A DNA stretch of 64,000 bases from Candidula unifasciata (GCA_905116865.2 CAJHNH020000800.1:287875-351874), one strand, 5' to 3'. Shown: positions 1 through 12,225, counted from the first letter of the stretch. Translations and numbers: made by a program. The notes: a model not told the origin generated them from the sequence alone.

Positions 1-340
1 GCCCGTTAGCTGGAGCCGGTCGTGGTAGAGAGTAACATCTGTCTGTGTCAAGTATGATTGGGACATTACATCAGACAGTAGGCTGCAGGCACACATGATT
101 ACCAACGTCGCATGACGTGAAGTAACAGAAAATTAATATATTTACGTCGGAGATCATGTAGGAGGTTGTTTGCAGAACGTCGCTCCCATCACAGTCTGTC
201 TGACGGAGTCGTGGGTGCAGGGTTGGAAAAAAAGGGAGGGGGGGGGGTTACTTGCTCTTTCAGTAGTTCTCTTGTCTTGTGCAGTGTCCTACCTAAAGTG
301 TCACTTATATCCTGCGCCCATCTTATGCTGGTCAGAACAA
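1..340. other. Unassigned sequence
   Basis: No open frame with coding character, RNA gene or known repeat is visible. A G-rich run sits at about 238-247. Confidence 0.5.
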
Positions 341-610
341 GTTGAGCTTATAACAACTGTCAGAATATCTGGGACCAAGAAGACAAGAAATACTGATATC
401 CTAAAAGATGTGAATTTTTAGGAAAATTGGGTACCAGACAGCATCTTCCTGGTACCGTGCCTTAGCCCGTAGATTGGCCAACATAGTTCAGTTTCTGAGA
501 GGAAGTTACTGTCTGGTACCCAGTCTTCTTTAACGTTCACATCTTTCAGGATGTCTTCATTCCTTTTCTTTTTGGTCAATGGTATTCTGAAATTCGTTCT
601 AAGCTCAACA
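341..610. repeat. Imperfect inverted repeat with ~100-bp arms
   Basis: The left arm (341-441) reappears reverse-complemented as the right arm (509-610). The outer ends pair as GTTGAGCTTA with TAAGCTCAAC, and the inner ends as GGTACCAGACAG with CTGTCTGGTACC. The loop is about 67 bases. The arms are diverged but alignable along most of their length. The arrangement resembles a foldback or MITE-like element; terminal duplications were not identified, so the class is open. Confidence 0.65.
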
Positions 611-634
611 TGAGGAAAGAAGGTAGGGTTGATT

Positions 635-651
635 GGGGGGGGGGGGGGGGG
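635..651. repeat. G17 homopolymer
   Basis: An uninterrupted run of 17 G. It is one of many long G or C runs in this window (others near 1807, 2328, 9382, 12202, 47258, 52047 and 56238). Confidence 0.9.
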
Positions 652-2059
652 AGCAATCCTTAGGGATCAAAGTGAGAGTAGTTATTTCGGTGATCTATAC
701 CATAAAGTATAATAAACAACAGTTGTTCTTGTGGACTACATTTCCCCCCTGTGACTGATGTCAATCTAGACACTCTTGCATGACATGTCCAGTTCATTAA
801 AGTCGTCCCTTTTGGCCTGTAAAGATTCCGTTCCCTGAATATAGCCGTTTGAGATCAATGTTTCCTTCTCAACAAGTACATTTTCGCACATAAAGTACAG
901 GATTATTCAAAATAATGGATACACTTATATATATATATACTCTTATATATATATCGATATATACTATATATATATATATAAAACATCTATATATATATAT
1001 ATATATATATAAGAGTGGTGTGCGTTTTAGTCTGAGTAGATGTTTTATCGACCCTTTTCCATTTTTGGCCAGCTGGTCTATGTGGTAGGCTTTCACGGGC
1101 TGACTGTGCATCTGCTCTTCTGATTCGACAGCTTGTGCAGCATGATTTGTTCCCCAAACGTAGTACTGTTACCTTTCCTTTGGAGGTAATAATGCGGGTC
1201 TAGTGAGGGATCCAATAACATGGGTAACAAATTGTCTTTACAATACTGCCCTGTTATGCCATGGAGTGAAGAAATTTCATTCCTGACCCTAATGTATCGC
1301 CATAGACTGTGATTTCTATGCCTTCTTATAGCACAATGGAGCACCTACGTTTTGAAAAAGACCAAACTGTGCCATTAACAATGGTAGACTTCTCTTTCTT
1401 CCAATCTTGAGTGGTTGCCACTCCCCTGGTCACCCACCTTTGCAACTTTCTTCCAAGATCATAGTGATCTGTTCAGTGTCCTCCATTGTTCACGTACTTA
1501 AACTGGCCTTTACCAATTAGCGTTGTCATACTTTAATTAATTCTTCGCCTGATAGTGTAAAAGCAGTCTGTACGTCCGCTTCTTCATATCTCAATTAACA
1601 TATGCAGATCCCAGCGCGTTGTCAGGTTATTATGTTTCACTGACACCTCGTGTCCCTCCAACATACATTCTCTCTTTTCATTATAATGCGGCCTAGTTAG
1701 TTGTGTTCATTAAATCAGCTTTGTTGGCAGCTCAGATTAAGTTGTTTCACTTCCTTTCTTTAACCGAAATATGTTTTGTCAGACTGACTTTTTTGGAGGC
1801 GGAAAAGGGGGGGGGGGGGGCGGCTGGTTGTGTGTGCGTATAGTATGTGAGTGTGTGTGCCTGCGTATACAAAATATGAGTGTGGGTGCGTGAGTGTCTA
1901 GCGTGTGGGTGCGTTCGGTTGTAGCGTGTGAGTGTGTGTAGATTTTACTTACAGGACTGTAGCCTGTATGATGAAAACCACAAGGATGAGATTCAAATAT
2001 GTACAAATTCAAGAAAACCATGAAGCAGAATCTCAAAGCTCCGAGAAACAATCCTCCCC
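652..2059. other. Unassigned sequence with AT microsatellite
   Basis: No gene is supported. It contains TA-repeat tracts at about 925-1011 and a G14 run at 1807-1820 followed by TG-rich sequence. Open frames here are short and compositionally biased. Confidence 0.5.
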
Positions 2060-2330
2060 TGTTTTGGTGGGCCAAGAAACAAATTTCTCCCACCCCTTGT
2101 TTTGGTGGGCTGAGAAACAATTCTCTCCCACCCCTTGTTTTGGTGGGCCAAGAAACAATTCTCTCCCACCCAGTTGTTTTGGTGGGCCAAGAAACAATTC
2201 TCTCCCACCCAGTTGTTTTGGTGGGCCAAGAAACAATTCTCTCCCACCCAGTTGTTTTGGTGGGCCTAGAAACAATTCTCTCCCACCCAGTTGTTTTGGT
2301 AGGCCGAGTAAAAAATTATCTCCCATTCCC
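2060..2330. repeat. 39-bp minisatellite, ~7 units
   Basis: Units of 39 bp begin TTGTTTTGGTGGGCC and end CTCCCACCCAG. The inner units are nearly identical and the outer ones diverged. C and G homopolymers follow (2328-2450). Because 39 is divisible by 3, overlapping open frames persist on both strands; they are repeat artefacts. Confidence 0.9.
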
Positions 2331-2459
2331 CCCCCCCCCCCTCTTTGGGGGTGAAAGGGAAACAATCAACCTTGACTTGGGGAGCCGGAAAACAATATGC
2401 CCCCCCCCCCTCAACCTTACCTTGGGGGGGGGGTGGAAAAGGGGGGGGGGGCACGAAAC

Positions 2460-3642
2460 GTTTTGGTGGACCATGAAATAATTTCCCCTGTTTTGGTATG
2501 CCGTGGGTATAGAAAAGCTGAAGAACACTGGTTTAGGTTATCGTATTTGGTCAGAGACTTCTGTCACGTTTTAGAATATGTTCAACATGTGCAGCTGCAC
2601 AGGGCAGCAACATTCTAAGAGGGGAAAATATAAATAGTAGTTTAAAAAATATCAGTATCTTTATGAGACCATCAGGTACTGCTGGTTACATCAACCTGGT
2701 GTAGCTGTTACCCTTCCCTAATTATAACTTTTTTGGATGTTGAACGAGATATCTGGGTTTTACCCTATTGGTCTGCCACCCTGATTGAGAGTTTGTAATC
2801 TCAGCGTGTCCACCTTAAGGTAGCAGCACGGATAAGGGGTGGGGAGGGGCAGTCAGCGAGCACGCACTTTCTTGATCTCCGCCTGTATTCAGAACATGAC
2901 ACTTGGTATAAAAAAGCAACCATTGAAACATAGTCACTTTCATTTCCCCTCTACACATGATCACATGCATTCACCGCCATTTTGGAAAGCTAATATTAGT
3001 ACACAATTATTATATAGTTTCACCGTTGGTTGCTTCAACTGTATACATTATGTTAATGTCAAAGTCATTTAGGGGCGTTGGAATGTGCAATTAAAATATT
3101 TCTATTAGCTATACATTTTTTTAAATGTGACATTTCTCTCAGGGAAGAGGTGTAAAAAGGTTAAACTTCTTCTTTCTGTACTGTTGATTTATTGGTTGTT
3201 TCGTTTAGCCGCTATTTTTCTATGAGTCCAATATATTATATAATTAGCGATATCCGTTGATAAAGGCTCTGGTCGAAGGGTTTTGGGAGTCTTTTCGTTC
3301 CCCTCCTTGAGCTGTCTAGCCAAAGTTTATGTTGTCTTGTCTGCTCCTCCGGGCTGCTATCTAAAGGACAAACTCCCAATTTGGATGACAAGCCAGCGTA
3401 GTACCCGTATGGATTCTGGGGCCACATTATGGAGGAGAACAGACCCACTGCCTCCTCTACAAGCATGTCGTAAGATTCTACTAACTGGGGCTTTCTTCCA
3501 AGTCTGAGTGCATCTGCCCGAAAGGCAAAGAACAAGCAAAGTGCCAACAAATAAGTCAGATTTGTAAATCGGAGGTCCTAAAACAAGTTCAGCTGGGGAC
3601 AAACAATCAGAAGAGCCCACGGGGGTTTAAAACCGACGAAGG
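2460..3642. other. Unassigned sequence
   Basis: No coding or RNA feature is supported. Open frames of 70-104 codons overlap on opposite strands without splice or family signals. Confidence 0.45.
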
Positions 3643-3753
3643 GGAAGAAAAAAAAAAGAAAGAAAGAAAGAAGAAGAAGAAGAAGAAGAAGAAGAAGAAG
3701 AAGAAGAAGAAGAAGAAGAAGAAGAAGAAGAAGAAGAAGAAGAAGAAGAAGAA
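3643..3753. repeat. (AAG)n microsatellite
   Basis: A poly-purine tract starts with A and GAAA units and becomes pure AAG triplets (about 30 units). Such AAG tails often sit at the 3' ends of RTE-type LINE copies, but no LINE protein was recognised immediately upstream. Confidence 0.9.
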
Positions 3754-3935
3754 TTGAAAGGTCCCAAATCGACGCAGTGTAAATGATCAACAGCAAATGT
3801 CATCTGCAGTAAAGGCGTCCAGCGTGGTGTTGTTCACTTAATCTGTGAAATGCCGATCAGTCTACAAAGTGTGGATTAAACCATATATCCAATACGCCAT
3901 TAGCATGAAAACTGTCCTTTACTATCCAATATTGG

Positions 3936-5996
3936 TCTCAGTGATATAGTTTACACTGCCTCCATCAGACACATCTTGTCTCAGTGACATAGTTTACACT
4001 GTCTCCATCAGACACATGTTGTCTCAGTGACATAGTTTACACTGTCTCCATCAGACATATATTGCCCGAGGGACATAGTTTACACTGCCTCAAACAGACA
4101 CATATTGTCTCAGTGAAATAGTTTACACTGCCTCGATCAGACACACATTGTCTCAGTGAAATAGTTTACACTGCCTCCATCAGACACATATTGTCTCAGT
4201 GAAATAGTTTACACTGCCTCCATCAGACACATATTGTCTCAGTGAAATAGTTTACACTGCCTCGATCAGACACATATTGTCTCACTGACATAGTTTACAC
4301 TGCCTCCATCAGACACATATTGTCTCAGTGAAATAGTTTACACTGCCTCTATCAGACACATATTGTCTCAGTGAAATAGTTTACACTGCCTCTATCAGAC
4401 ACATATTGTCTCAGTGAAATAGTTTACACTGCCTCTATCAGACACATATTGTCTCAGTGAAATAGTTTACACTGCCTCCATCAGACACATATTGTCTCAG
4501 TGAAATAGTTTACACTGCCTCCATCAGACACATATTGTCTCAGTGAAATAGTTTACACTGCCTCCATCAGACACATATTGTCTCAGTGAAATAGTTTACA
4601 CTGCCTCCATCAGACACATATTGTCTCAGTGAAATAGTTTACACTGCCTCCATCAGACACATATTGTCTCAGTGAAATAGTTTACACTGCCTCCATCAGA
4701 CACATATTGTCTCAGTGAAATAGTTTACACTGCCTCGATCAAACACATCTTGTCTCAGTGACATAGTTTACACTGCCTCCATCAGACACATATTGTCTCA
4801 GTGAAATAGTTTACACTGCCTCCATCAGACACATATTGTCTCAGTGAAATAGTTTACACTGCCTCCATCAGACACATATTGTCTCAGTGAAATAGTTTAC
4901 ACTGCCTCGATCAGACACATATTGTCTCAGTGAAATAGTTTACACTGCCTCCATCAGACACATGTTGTCTCAGTGAAATAGTTTACACTGCCTCCATCAG
5001 ACACATATTGTCTCAGTGAAATAGTTTACACTGCCTCCATCAGACACATATTGTCTCAGTGACATAGTTTACACTGCCTCCATCAGACACATATTGTCTC
5101 AGTGACATAGTTTTTCCATCAGACACTGCCTCAGTGACATAGTTGTCACTACACTGCCTCCATCAGACACATATTGTCTCAGTGAAATAGTTTACACTGC
5201 CTCTATCAGACACATATTGTCTCAGTGAAATAGTTTACACTGCCTCTATCAGACACATATTGTCTCAGTGACATAGTTTACACTGCCTCGATCAGACACA
5301 TATTGTCTCAGTGACATAGTTTACACTGCCTCCATCAGACACACATTGTCTCAGTGACATAGTTTACACTGTCTCCATCAGACACATATTGTCTCAGTGA
5401 CATAGTTTACACTGTCTCCATCAGACATATATTGCCCGAGGGACATGGTTTACACTGTCTCGATCAGACACATATTGTCTCAGTGACATAGTTTACACTG
5501 CCTCGATTAGACACATATTGTCTCAGTGACATAGTTCACACTGCCTCGATCAGACACATATTGTCTCAGTGAAATAGTTTACACTGCCTCGATCAGACAC
5601 ATATTGTCTCAGTGAAATAGTTTACACTGCCTCCATCAGACACATATTGTCTCAGTGAAATAGTTTACACTGCCTCGATCAGACACATATTGTCTCAGTG
5701 AAATAGTTTACACTGCCTCCATCAGACACATATTGTCTCAGTGACATAGTTCACACTGCCTCCATCAGACACATATTGTCTCAGTGACATAGTTCACTCT
5801 GCCTCCATCAGACACATATTGTCTCAGTGACATAGTTCACACTGCCTCCATCAGACACATCTTGTCTCAGTGACATAGTTTACACTGCCTCGATCAGACA
5901 CATATTGTCTCCGTGACATCGTTTACACTGCCTCCATCAGACACATCTTGTCTCAGGGACATAGTTTACACTGCCTCCATCAGACACATAATGTCC
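3936..5996. repeat. 43-bp minisatellite, ~48 units
   Basis: A tandem array of a 43-bp unit containing AGTTTACACTGCCTCCATCA and CACATATTGTCTCAGTGA. The two main variants carry GAAATAG or GACATAG, and CTCCATC, CTCGATC or CTCTATC. GAAATAG units are concentrated in the middle and GACATAG units at both ends. A scrambled unit lies at about 5,100-5,160. The units are contiguous without unique spacers. Confidence 0.95.
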
Positions 5997-6250
5997 TAAT
6001 AGGAGTGCTATACATGAAGTGTTTTGTTTTCCAAGATGTCGTCAGTACCACAGATATGTCCCCGTGTGTGAGAAGGTGTACATACCGGTAGTGGTATATT
6101 TACCTGGACAGTGGGTGTTTTCTTGTCGAGTGACTGTTCGAGTGTGTATAAAATTTACAGGGAGTAGTGGGTGTCTTCCTGTCAAGTGGGAGCCACCCAC
6201 CCTTTTACCAGCCAGAACAAAATATGAGTTGTTAGCCTAAAAACCGTCGG

Positions 6251-6490
6251 AAACCGTCGGCTCTGTGGCTAAGTCGATGCGAACGCTTCGTAATAACGGG
6301 TTGCCGGGCTCGATCCCAGCTGTGGGCCATGCGCCTTGCGTTGGTTTCGACAGTGGTATCAAGAAAGCTTACCGTCCAGTAAGCAATGGCAAACTACTGG
6401 ACGTAAATTTGCCTAGAAAAACCACATAACAGCCAGGGGTTGTTGGGGTTGGTTCTGCAACGCCCTGTAAAGAATACGCAACTAACCTAA
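6251..6490 (+). mobile_element. tRNA-derived SINE, family Y copy 1
   Basis: About 240 bp with a tRNA-like head (GGCTAAGTCGATGCGAACGC near box A, then CGGGCTCGATCCC as box B) and a body ending CGCAACTAACC. A second copy lies at 19,301-19,535. The copy is flanked by GCCTAAAAACCGTCGG at 6235-6250 and GCCTAAAAACCATCGG at 6491-6506, a 15/16 match that looks like a target-site duplication. Confidence 0.85.
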
Positions 6491-6559
6491 GCCTAAAAAC
6501 CATCGGAGACACACACAGGAGGAGATCGGAACAACGTTAAGTTTAAAAAAAAAGTACAT

Positions 6560-6650
6560 CTGTTAACGCCTTAGGCTAACGTGCATATGGTGCTATGCTC
6601 ATGTGGTCAACACCATGCCGGCTGCCTTTACTTCTAATAAGATTTCCTGC
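6560..6650 (+). mobile_element. SINE family X tail fragment
   Basis: The segment ATGTGGTCAACACC followed by ATGCCGGCTGCCTTTACTTC is shared with 49,065-49,145 and 62,018-62,268, and with 55,785-55,900 in reverse. It reads as the antisense 3' part of a SINE (family X). Confidence 0.6.
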
Positions 6651-6659
6651 TACTGTTTT

Positions 6660-9290
6660 AAGGCGGTGTCGACCGAGATGCTCTTGATTAGTTATACAAA
6701 TATATTTCGATGTAAAAGATAAGAAGGAAGAGAGGTGGAGGAGGAGGAAGAAAGAGGAACAACAGCAGCAGAAACTGTAAATAATATGCTAACGGAAGGG
6801 CATTCTAGAAATGGTTACTTTCCTAGCCAGGTGCATTCTTTTTTCTTCCTTCTTATAACCTGTTGTTCTTGATGTCCTCTAGATTGCATAGATATAAAAC
6901 TGTTTGTCATTTGTCTAGTTGATTTGAGCCATAAACAAGTGGCTGTGTGCTAGATAGACAGCCAAGTGGAACACAGGAGTGGCGACACTGGGGGCTTATT
7001 CTGAAAGCATTACTTATGTTGTAGACTTGTTTAGTTTTATTGACCTCCTCCCCCGGCTGATCAAATAGATTTATTGTCAGACTCAGACCTACTTTAGATC
7101 CACTTTTCACAACGTTCTGTCATTTTTCTTTTTATATATATAAAAAAATATGTTTCTGGGTTAGTGACAAATCTTCCATGGACCGTGTTTTTTTGGCGTG
7201 AGCAAAACAGGACGGGAATGAGACTAAAGGAAGAAATGATTGCAGAAAGGATGAGAGCTGAGTGTCTGAGAAGAAACAGACTAAAAACAAATGTTGACAA
7301 CGATGGACCTGAAATCCCATGCTATAATTGTATAAGACCCGGGCGGGTCACACTCGCCATCGCTATGGACTGTGAGCTCTATGCCTCCTCAAAGCGGAAT
7401 ATAGCACTATCGGCTGGAGAGACGAAAGGTGCTAATCAATCATATAGATCAGAAGTTACTGGGGACAAAATGCCTGTGAACTGGAGTGACCTAGTAATTC
7501 CACTGGCAGTTAAAGGAGACTAGCGTGATATTGACCCTTTCACACATGACTTCCGGTAAAAATTGACGCTATGCGCGGTCACTGTTTTGAGTCGTGGCAA
7601 ATTTTTTGCTTCTGCCAGACGGCGGCCGTTGCATTTTTGCTCCATTTGTAGACTGAAAGGAGATATTGTCGTCGCTCAGCTTCTGAGCAGAGTGCATGGC
7701 GCGACACTGCGAGCTGGGGATTTCATTTGGAATGTTTTTCGAATGTGACCAACGTGGTGGTGTGAATTGTAGATTCAGAAAATAGCGCGATGCCTGTTGT
7801 TGCAATATTGGTGGTGCTATTATTAAAATTGATCACGTGTGCAGCTGCTGATCTGTTGGGGACTTCTGCTACCATCCGTGATAAACTGCGTTTCTAATGT
7901 CGGACTGTTTGTGTTAGCACTTCTGATATCTACCGTATGTTTTTAATGCGAGTGTATGCTAGTGCAAATGCTGAGACAGCAGTCTGTCAATCTTTCCATA
8001 AGGGTCTGTGATAAACATTCTGTGTGTTTTCATTGCACAGGAGCGGAGCAACTATGTGACACGTTTGCTATGAAGCTGGAACTAAGATTACCAAGATTAC
8101 ACATAACGTACCGGTAGGTTTATAAAACAGGGATTCAGCACCGTATGCTCAATAACCAATGGCGTGAAACAGGCTCTTTTTTTTAAAATATCCTCACCTA
8201 CGTATACATTAACATTGCAGTGTAAGCTTTAGCTTTACAAAACATGAACGTACCTAGTCTGCTTCTCTCCTATAAAAACAAACTGGCGTTGGTACGCACC
8301 ACAAAGTGTCTTATTACAGTAGTGCTGAGGAAAAAAAAGAATGCCTTGAACCGCTGCAGATATTTGGTACCCTTGCTTACCCTTAAAAAAAAAAAGCTGT
8401 GAATGTAGGGGATATACAGCAAACCTATCAGTATGTCAGTTGAATGATAAGTGTTTTATTATATAGTTATCAGTGCGTCGGTGGTCTGACATAGTTTTCT
8501 ACGTCCACATTCGGTTATCAGTCTGTCAGTAAGTTAACTTTATTTAGGTCCTGAGCCACTTATCAATGTCTGTGGGTTGACATAACTTCCACTGACATCA
8601 ACGTACAGTGTTTTAACAAAGAAAACATAGTTAGGTTGTCATTTTATCACAAGGACAATTCCATAGTCACTAACAGAGAACATCCAGGCTTTTGACCTCG
8701 AAAAACAATTCTTAGAGTACAATGAATCCAGGAAAATAAAAATACTGACATTCTATTCTTTTTCTTCAACGCTTCCTCGCTGACAGCTTTGAGTGTCGAG
8801 GGTGATATGGATGTGAATGTCAGCATTCACTTAGCAGGCACCAAGGATGGTACCAGATGCCCCTCTGCTTCTTTTCTCCCGTTCACCGACTATAATCTCC
8901 GGCGAGATTAACATAAACAGTTGCTGTAAGATCACTCAACTAATATGAACGATTGCTAGATTACCCAGTTAACATGAAAGGTTAACAGTCAGTGTAGATG
9001 TGACAACGGACAACAGTCATGGAATGTTACCACCAAGTACATATGTAAGGAAACTCGTCAGAAACGGAATGTTAACATTTTGTACACGTGTAAGAAGGGT
9101 CGACAAACACGGCATGTTAGCATTCAGCATTCAAAAACAGGAATCATATATTTGGTTTATGCTTATCTAAAGATTAAAATGATATCAGATATCATAAAGT
9201 TAACTGTCACATGAACAGTTAAGAATGTCATTGCTCTAGATTTTTGAGGACACGAATACCAGTTGTCGTGTCAAATTCTTATGCATCGTC
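6660..9290. other. Unassigned sequence with a CpG-denser island
   Basis: No gene could be supported. About 7,555-7,800 is visibly richer in CpG (GCGCGG, GGCGGCCG, GGCGCG) than its surroundings and could be a promoter or untranslated exon, but no splice partner or coding frame shows this. A 119-codon frame at 7,164-7,523 lacks any recognisable motif. Confidence 0.35.
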
Positions 9291-9299
9291 AAAAGGGCT

Positions 9300-9375
9300 G
9301 TTTGCGCGTTGTCTTGTGTTTTACAGCTAGACTGCGATATCTGCACCTTACGATCCAACACATCTGATGGACACT
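9300..9375 (-). repeat. Copy of protein-like repeat family (see 53.3 kb)
   Basis: The stretch with TTTACAGCTAGACTGCGATA and ACACATCTGAT aligns with 40,160-40,235 and 53,405-53,475. The 53-kb copy has an open antisense frame; this one is interrupted. C17 follows at 9382-9398, then an antisense tRNA-like box B (GGGGACTTGAACCC) near 9,410. Confidence 0.5.
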
Positions 9376-9869
9376 GGGTGTCCCCCCCCCCCCCCCCCTT
9401 TCCCGAAAATGGGGACTTGAACCCTTACTACCAATAAGGAGCAATGTGAAATACCGATTATCTGATTCTGAGTATTGGATCGATTCCACCACTTGAGTTG
9501 GACCCAGCCATAGAAGCTAAAATCGATCCTTTACATTCTTGGGCTAATGACTCCGATATTCCATGGTGAAGAGTAAATAAATACATATTGTATTACTTAT
9601 TATTCACATATTGCGGAATTTGAGGTGGGTGACAAGTTTGAATTCCTGTATTATAGTATGGCTTTCGATTTCTTTTTTTATACTTTGCTAGACCGTATGA
9701 TTTATGTTTGTTCTGTTACTTCTTTGACTGCAATTAGTCTGCATGAATTCGACGATTGCTAACAGCTTCAATAGCAACTAGTTTTCAGTTTATGACTTGG
9801 ATATTAAGCAAATGATATAAGGGAAACTTACACCTGCGAGATGAGATGACTTAAAAAGGTCGCGAACAA

Positions 9870-10165
9870 AACCAGAAGAGATCGTAAAAGAAATAAAGAT
9901 ATTACAAAAACTATAAAACCAATATATGCTGTTAAATCCATTGAGACAGAAAGACTGAAATGGTTCGGCCCCCTGATGAAGATGAAAACGATACCGGCAG
10001 CGAAGGCATACAACCTGAACATGACAACCCCATAAGGCACAGGGAGACTTGGATGATCGTTTGACAATCTTAGAGATCACAATACCACGATATACCAAGC
10101 AATCGAGCGCGCCCTGGCCTCGCTAACGATCTTCTGGTAAACTGCGAACCTTAACAGAACAAAGC
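9870..10165 (+). pseudogene. Degenerate non-LTR retrotransposon 3' end
   Basis: The + strand reads TERLKWFGPLMKMKTIP, matching the RLKWFGHxxRM motif near the C-terminus of RTE- and CR1-like LINE polymerases, followed by the tail pattern with alanine/leucine and a tryptophan. Stop codons interrupt it. It is a dead fragment next to the minisatellite at 10.2 kb. Confidence 0.55.
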
Positions 10166-10211
10166 AGATAATGACACAAGAAACAGAAAAAGCTTATAGC
10201 ATATGCTGTTA

Positions 10212-11150
10212 TTTTTGGTATGTTTGAAAGACAACAAATCCAATGCAGAGATGCCAAAATGTTTGTTTAAAAGACAACAAATCCAATGCAGAGAGGACAA
10301 AAATGTATGTTTGAAAGACAACAAATCCAATGCAGAGATGCCAAAATGTTTGTTTAAAAGACAACAAATCCAATGCAGAGATGCCAAAATGTTTGTTTAA
10401 AAGACAACAAATCCAATGCAGAGAGGACAAAAATGTATGTTTGAAAGACAACAAATCCAATGCAGAGATGCCAAAATGTTTGTTTAAAAGACAACAAATC
10501 CAATGCAGAGAGGACAAAAATGTATGTTTGAAAGACAACAAATCCAATGCAGAGATGCCAAAATGTATGTTTAAAAGACAACAAATCCAATGCAGAGAGG
10601 ACAAAAATGTATGTTTGAAAGACAACAAATCCAATGCAAAGAGAACAAAAGTGTATGTTTGAAAGACAACAAATCAAATGCAGAGAGGACAAGAATGTAA
10701 GTTTAAAAGACAACAAATCCAATGCAGAGAGGACAAGAATGTATGTTTGAAGGACAACAAATCCAATGCAAAGAAAACAAAAGTGTATGTTTGAAAGACA
10801 ACAAATCCAATGCAGACAGGACAAGAATGTATGTTTGAAAGACAATAAATCCAATGCATAGAGGACAAGAATTTTGTTAAAGAGACAACAAATGCACCTT
10901 GCAGAGAGGATAAGAATGTATGCTTGAAAGACAACAAATGACAGTGCAGAGAGGACAAGAATGTATGCTTGAAAGACAACAAATGACAGTGCAGAGAGGA
11001 CAAGAATGTATGCTTGAAAGACAACAAATGACAGTGCAGAGAGGACAAGAATGTATGCTTGAAAGACAACAAATGACAGTGCAGAGAGGACAAGAATGTA
11101 TGATTGAAAGACAACAAATGACACTGCAGAGAGGACAAGAGTGTTTCTAA
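10212..11150. repeat. 44/45-bp minisatellite with higher-order structure, ~21 units
   Basis: The core is GAAAGACAACAAATCCAATG followed by CAGAGAGGACAAAA. In the first half a 43-bp and a 44-bp variant (ATGCCAAAATG versus GAGGACAAAAATG) often alternate, giving an 87-bp dimer. From about 10,905 a homogeneous 45-bp variant (ACAACAAATGACAGTGCAGA) takes over for five units. Both 87 and 45 are divisible by 3, so long open frames (to 256 codons) appear and should not be called genes. Confidence 0.93.
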
Positions 11151-11159
11151 TTTGCTGTG

Positions 11160-11814
11160 GGTATTAACGTCAAAGCACAATCACATAGTTCTGGTGAAGA
11201 TTCTGTCAGAAATTTGATTCTGTGTTAATGTATAGTTTTCTGAGGGTTGGTAAAATATTGCTGAAGGGAGCCTCGTTCTGGGAAAGGAATTACGTCCATC
11301 CATAGACACGACAAAGTATCACCCATTCAGTGATTCGTTATCGACAGTACTCTCAACAGTTTTCCATCACGGGGCACACACTTTGGACATTTGTTCTGGA
11401 CGACTCACACAATTCGACGCTGACACACAGAAGACACTGCAGGAAGGGGCATGTGTTCATAACCCTTAAACATTTTCGGAGGAATAGTAATTATAATATA
11501 TTATGTGTGCATGTATTTGTGTGTGTAACTGTAACAATTATGACAAAGCTAGTCGACTTATCTTTTAGGTGCATAAAGGACAAATAGCGAGCGAACATAA
11601 ACATCACTTGAGAAAACCAGATCATTTGGAACATTCTTGATAGACAGCACAGATACTCCAAGAACTATGGTCGACTGATTCACTAAACTTCACAATAACA
11701 GACACAATTAATTGTTCATGGATGTTCATGTTCGGGTTTGTAAGTAAAGTTATGACAAAAAGGGACATGTGAAGAGGCCAGTCAGATGCGTTTACAGCAA
11801 AAGATTTTATGTAA
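11160..11814. other. Unassigned sequence
   Basis: No supported gene or repeat. An 85-codon frame on the + strand shows no family motif. Confidence 0.45.
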
Positions 11815-12120
11815 CGACAATCTTCTTCTTCTTCTGCCTTTCTAACCTCCCAGTGGAGCATAGGCCCTCAACCAACTCACGCCAAGTCGTTCTATCCTTC
11901 GCTATTGCATCAGCTCTCCCCATGACCTCCCCATCTTTTTAACCTCGCTCTCTGGATCCCTTCTCCGTGTGTTGTTTGGTCTTCCTTTATTTCTATGCCC
12001 CTGTAGGTTCCAGTGCAAGGACATTTTAGTTATATTGTTCTCAGGTTTTCTAAACGTGTATCCTATCCGACGCCAGCATCTTTTCTTCACCTGTTCGCTC
12101 ACTGGGACTTGAAAGATTAT
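11815..12120 (-). pseudogene. LINE 3' end, antisense
   Basis: The minus strand reads CWRRIGYTFRKPENNITKMS, then GRPNNTRRR and later WGELMQ. This is the usual C-terminal pattern of RTE/Jockey-like LINE polymerases (WRxIGHxLR, NITxxALxW, GRPxxTWRR, WxEL). It ends in the family tail that reads LCSTG-like, with an AAG-type repeat at 11,820-11,835. A related copy lies at 23,450-23,745. It is truncated to the 3' end. Confidence 0.75.
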
Positions 12121-12201
12121 ATATAACGACAGTGCGTGTTTTAACATTGTAATTGGTTCATCAGTAGAAATGACGACGGATACTTTCATCCCCTAGGAAG
12201 A

Positions 12202-12225
12202 GGGGGGGGGGGGGGGGGGGGGGGG
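12202..12225. repeat. G24 homopolymer
   Basis: An uninterrupted run of 24 G, tied with 47,258-47,281 as the longest G or C homopolymer in the window. Confidence 0.9.

Noticed and set aside
1932..2481. Overlapping frames of 110-160 codons at 2 kb
   Set aside because: All run through the 39-bp minisatellite and G/C homopolymers.
3936..5996. CRISPR-like appearance of the 43-bp repeats
   Set aside because: Units are contiguous with no unique spacers, and the context is a eukaryotic genome.
7164..7523. 119-codon frame on the + strand
   Set aside because: It has no recognisable motif, no convincing splice sites, and nothing in the neighbourhood to support it.
10209..11180. Open frames of 110-256 codons in the 10.2-11.2 kb array
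   Set aside because: Same cause: 87-bp and 45-bp units keep frames open. No start context, splice signal or family.
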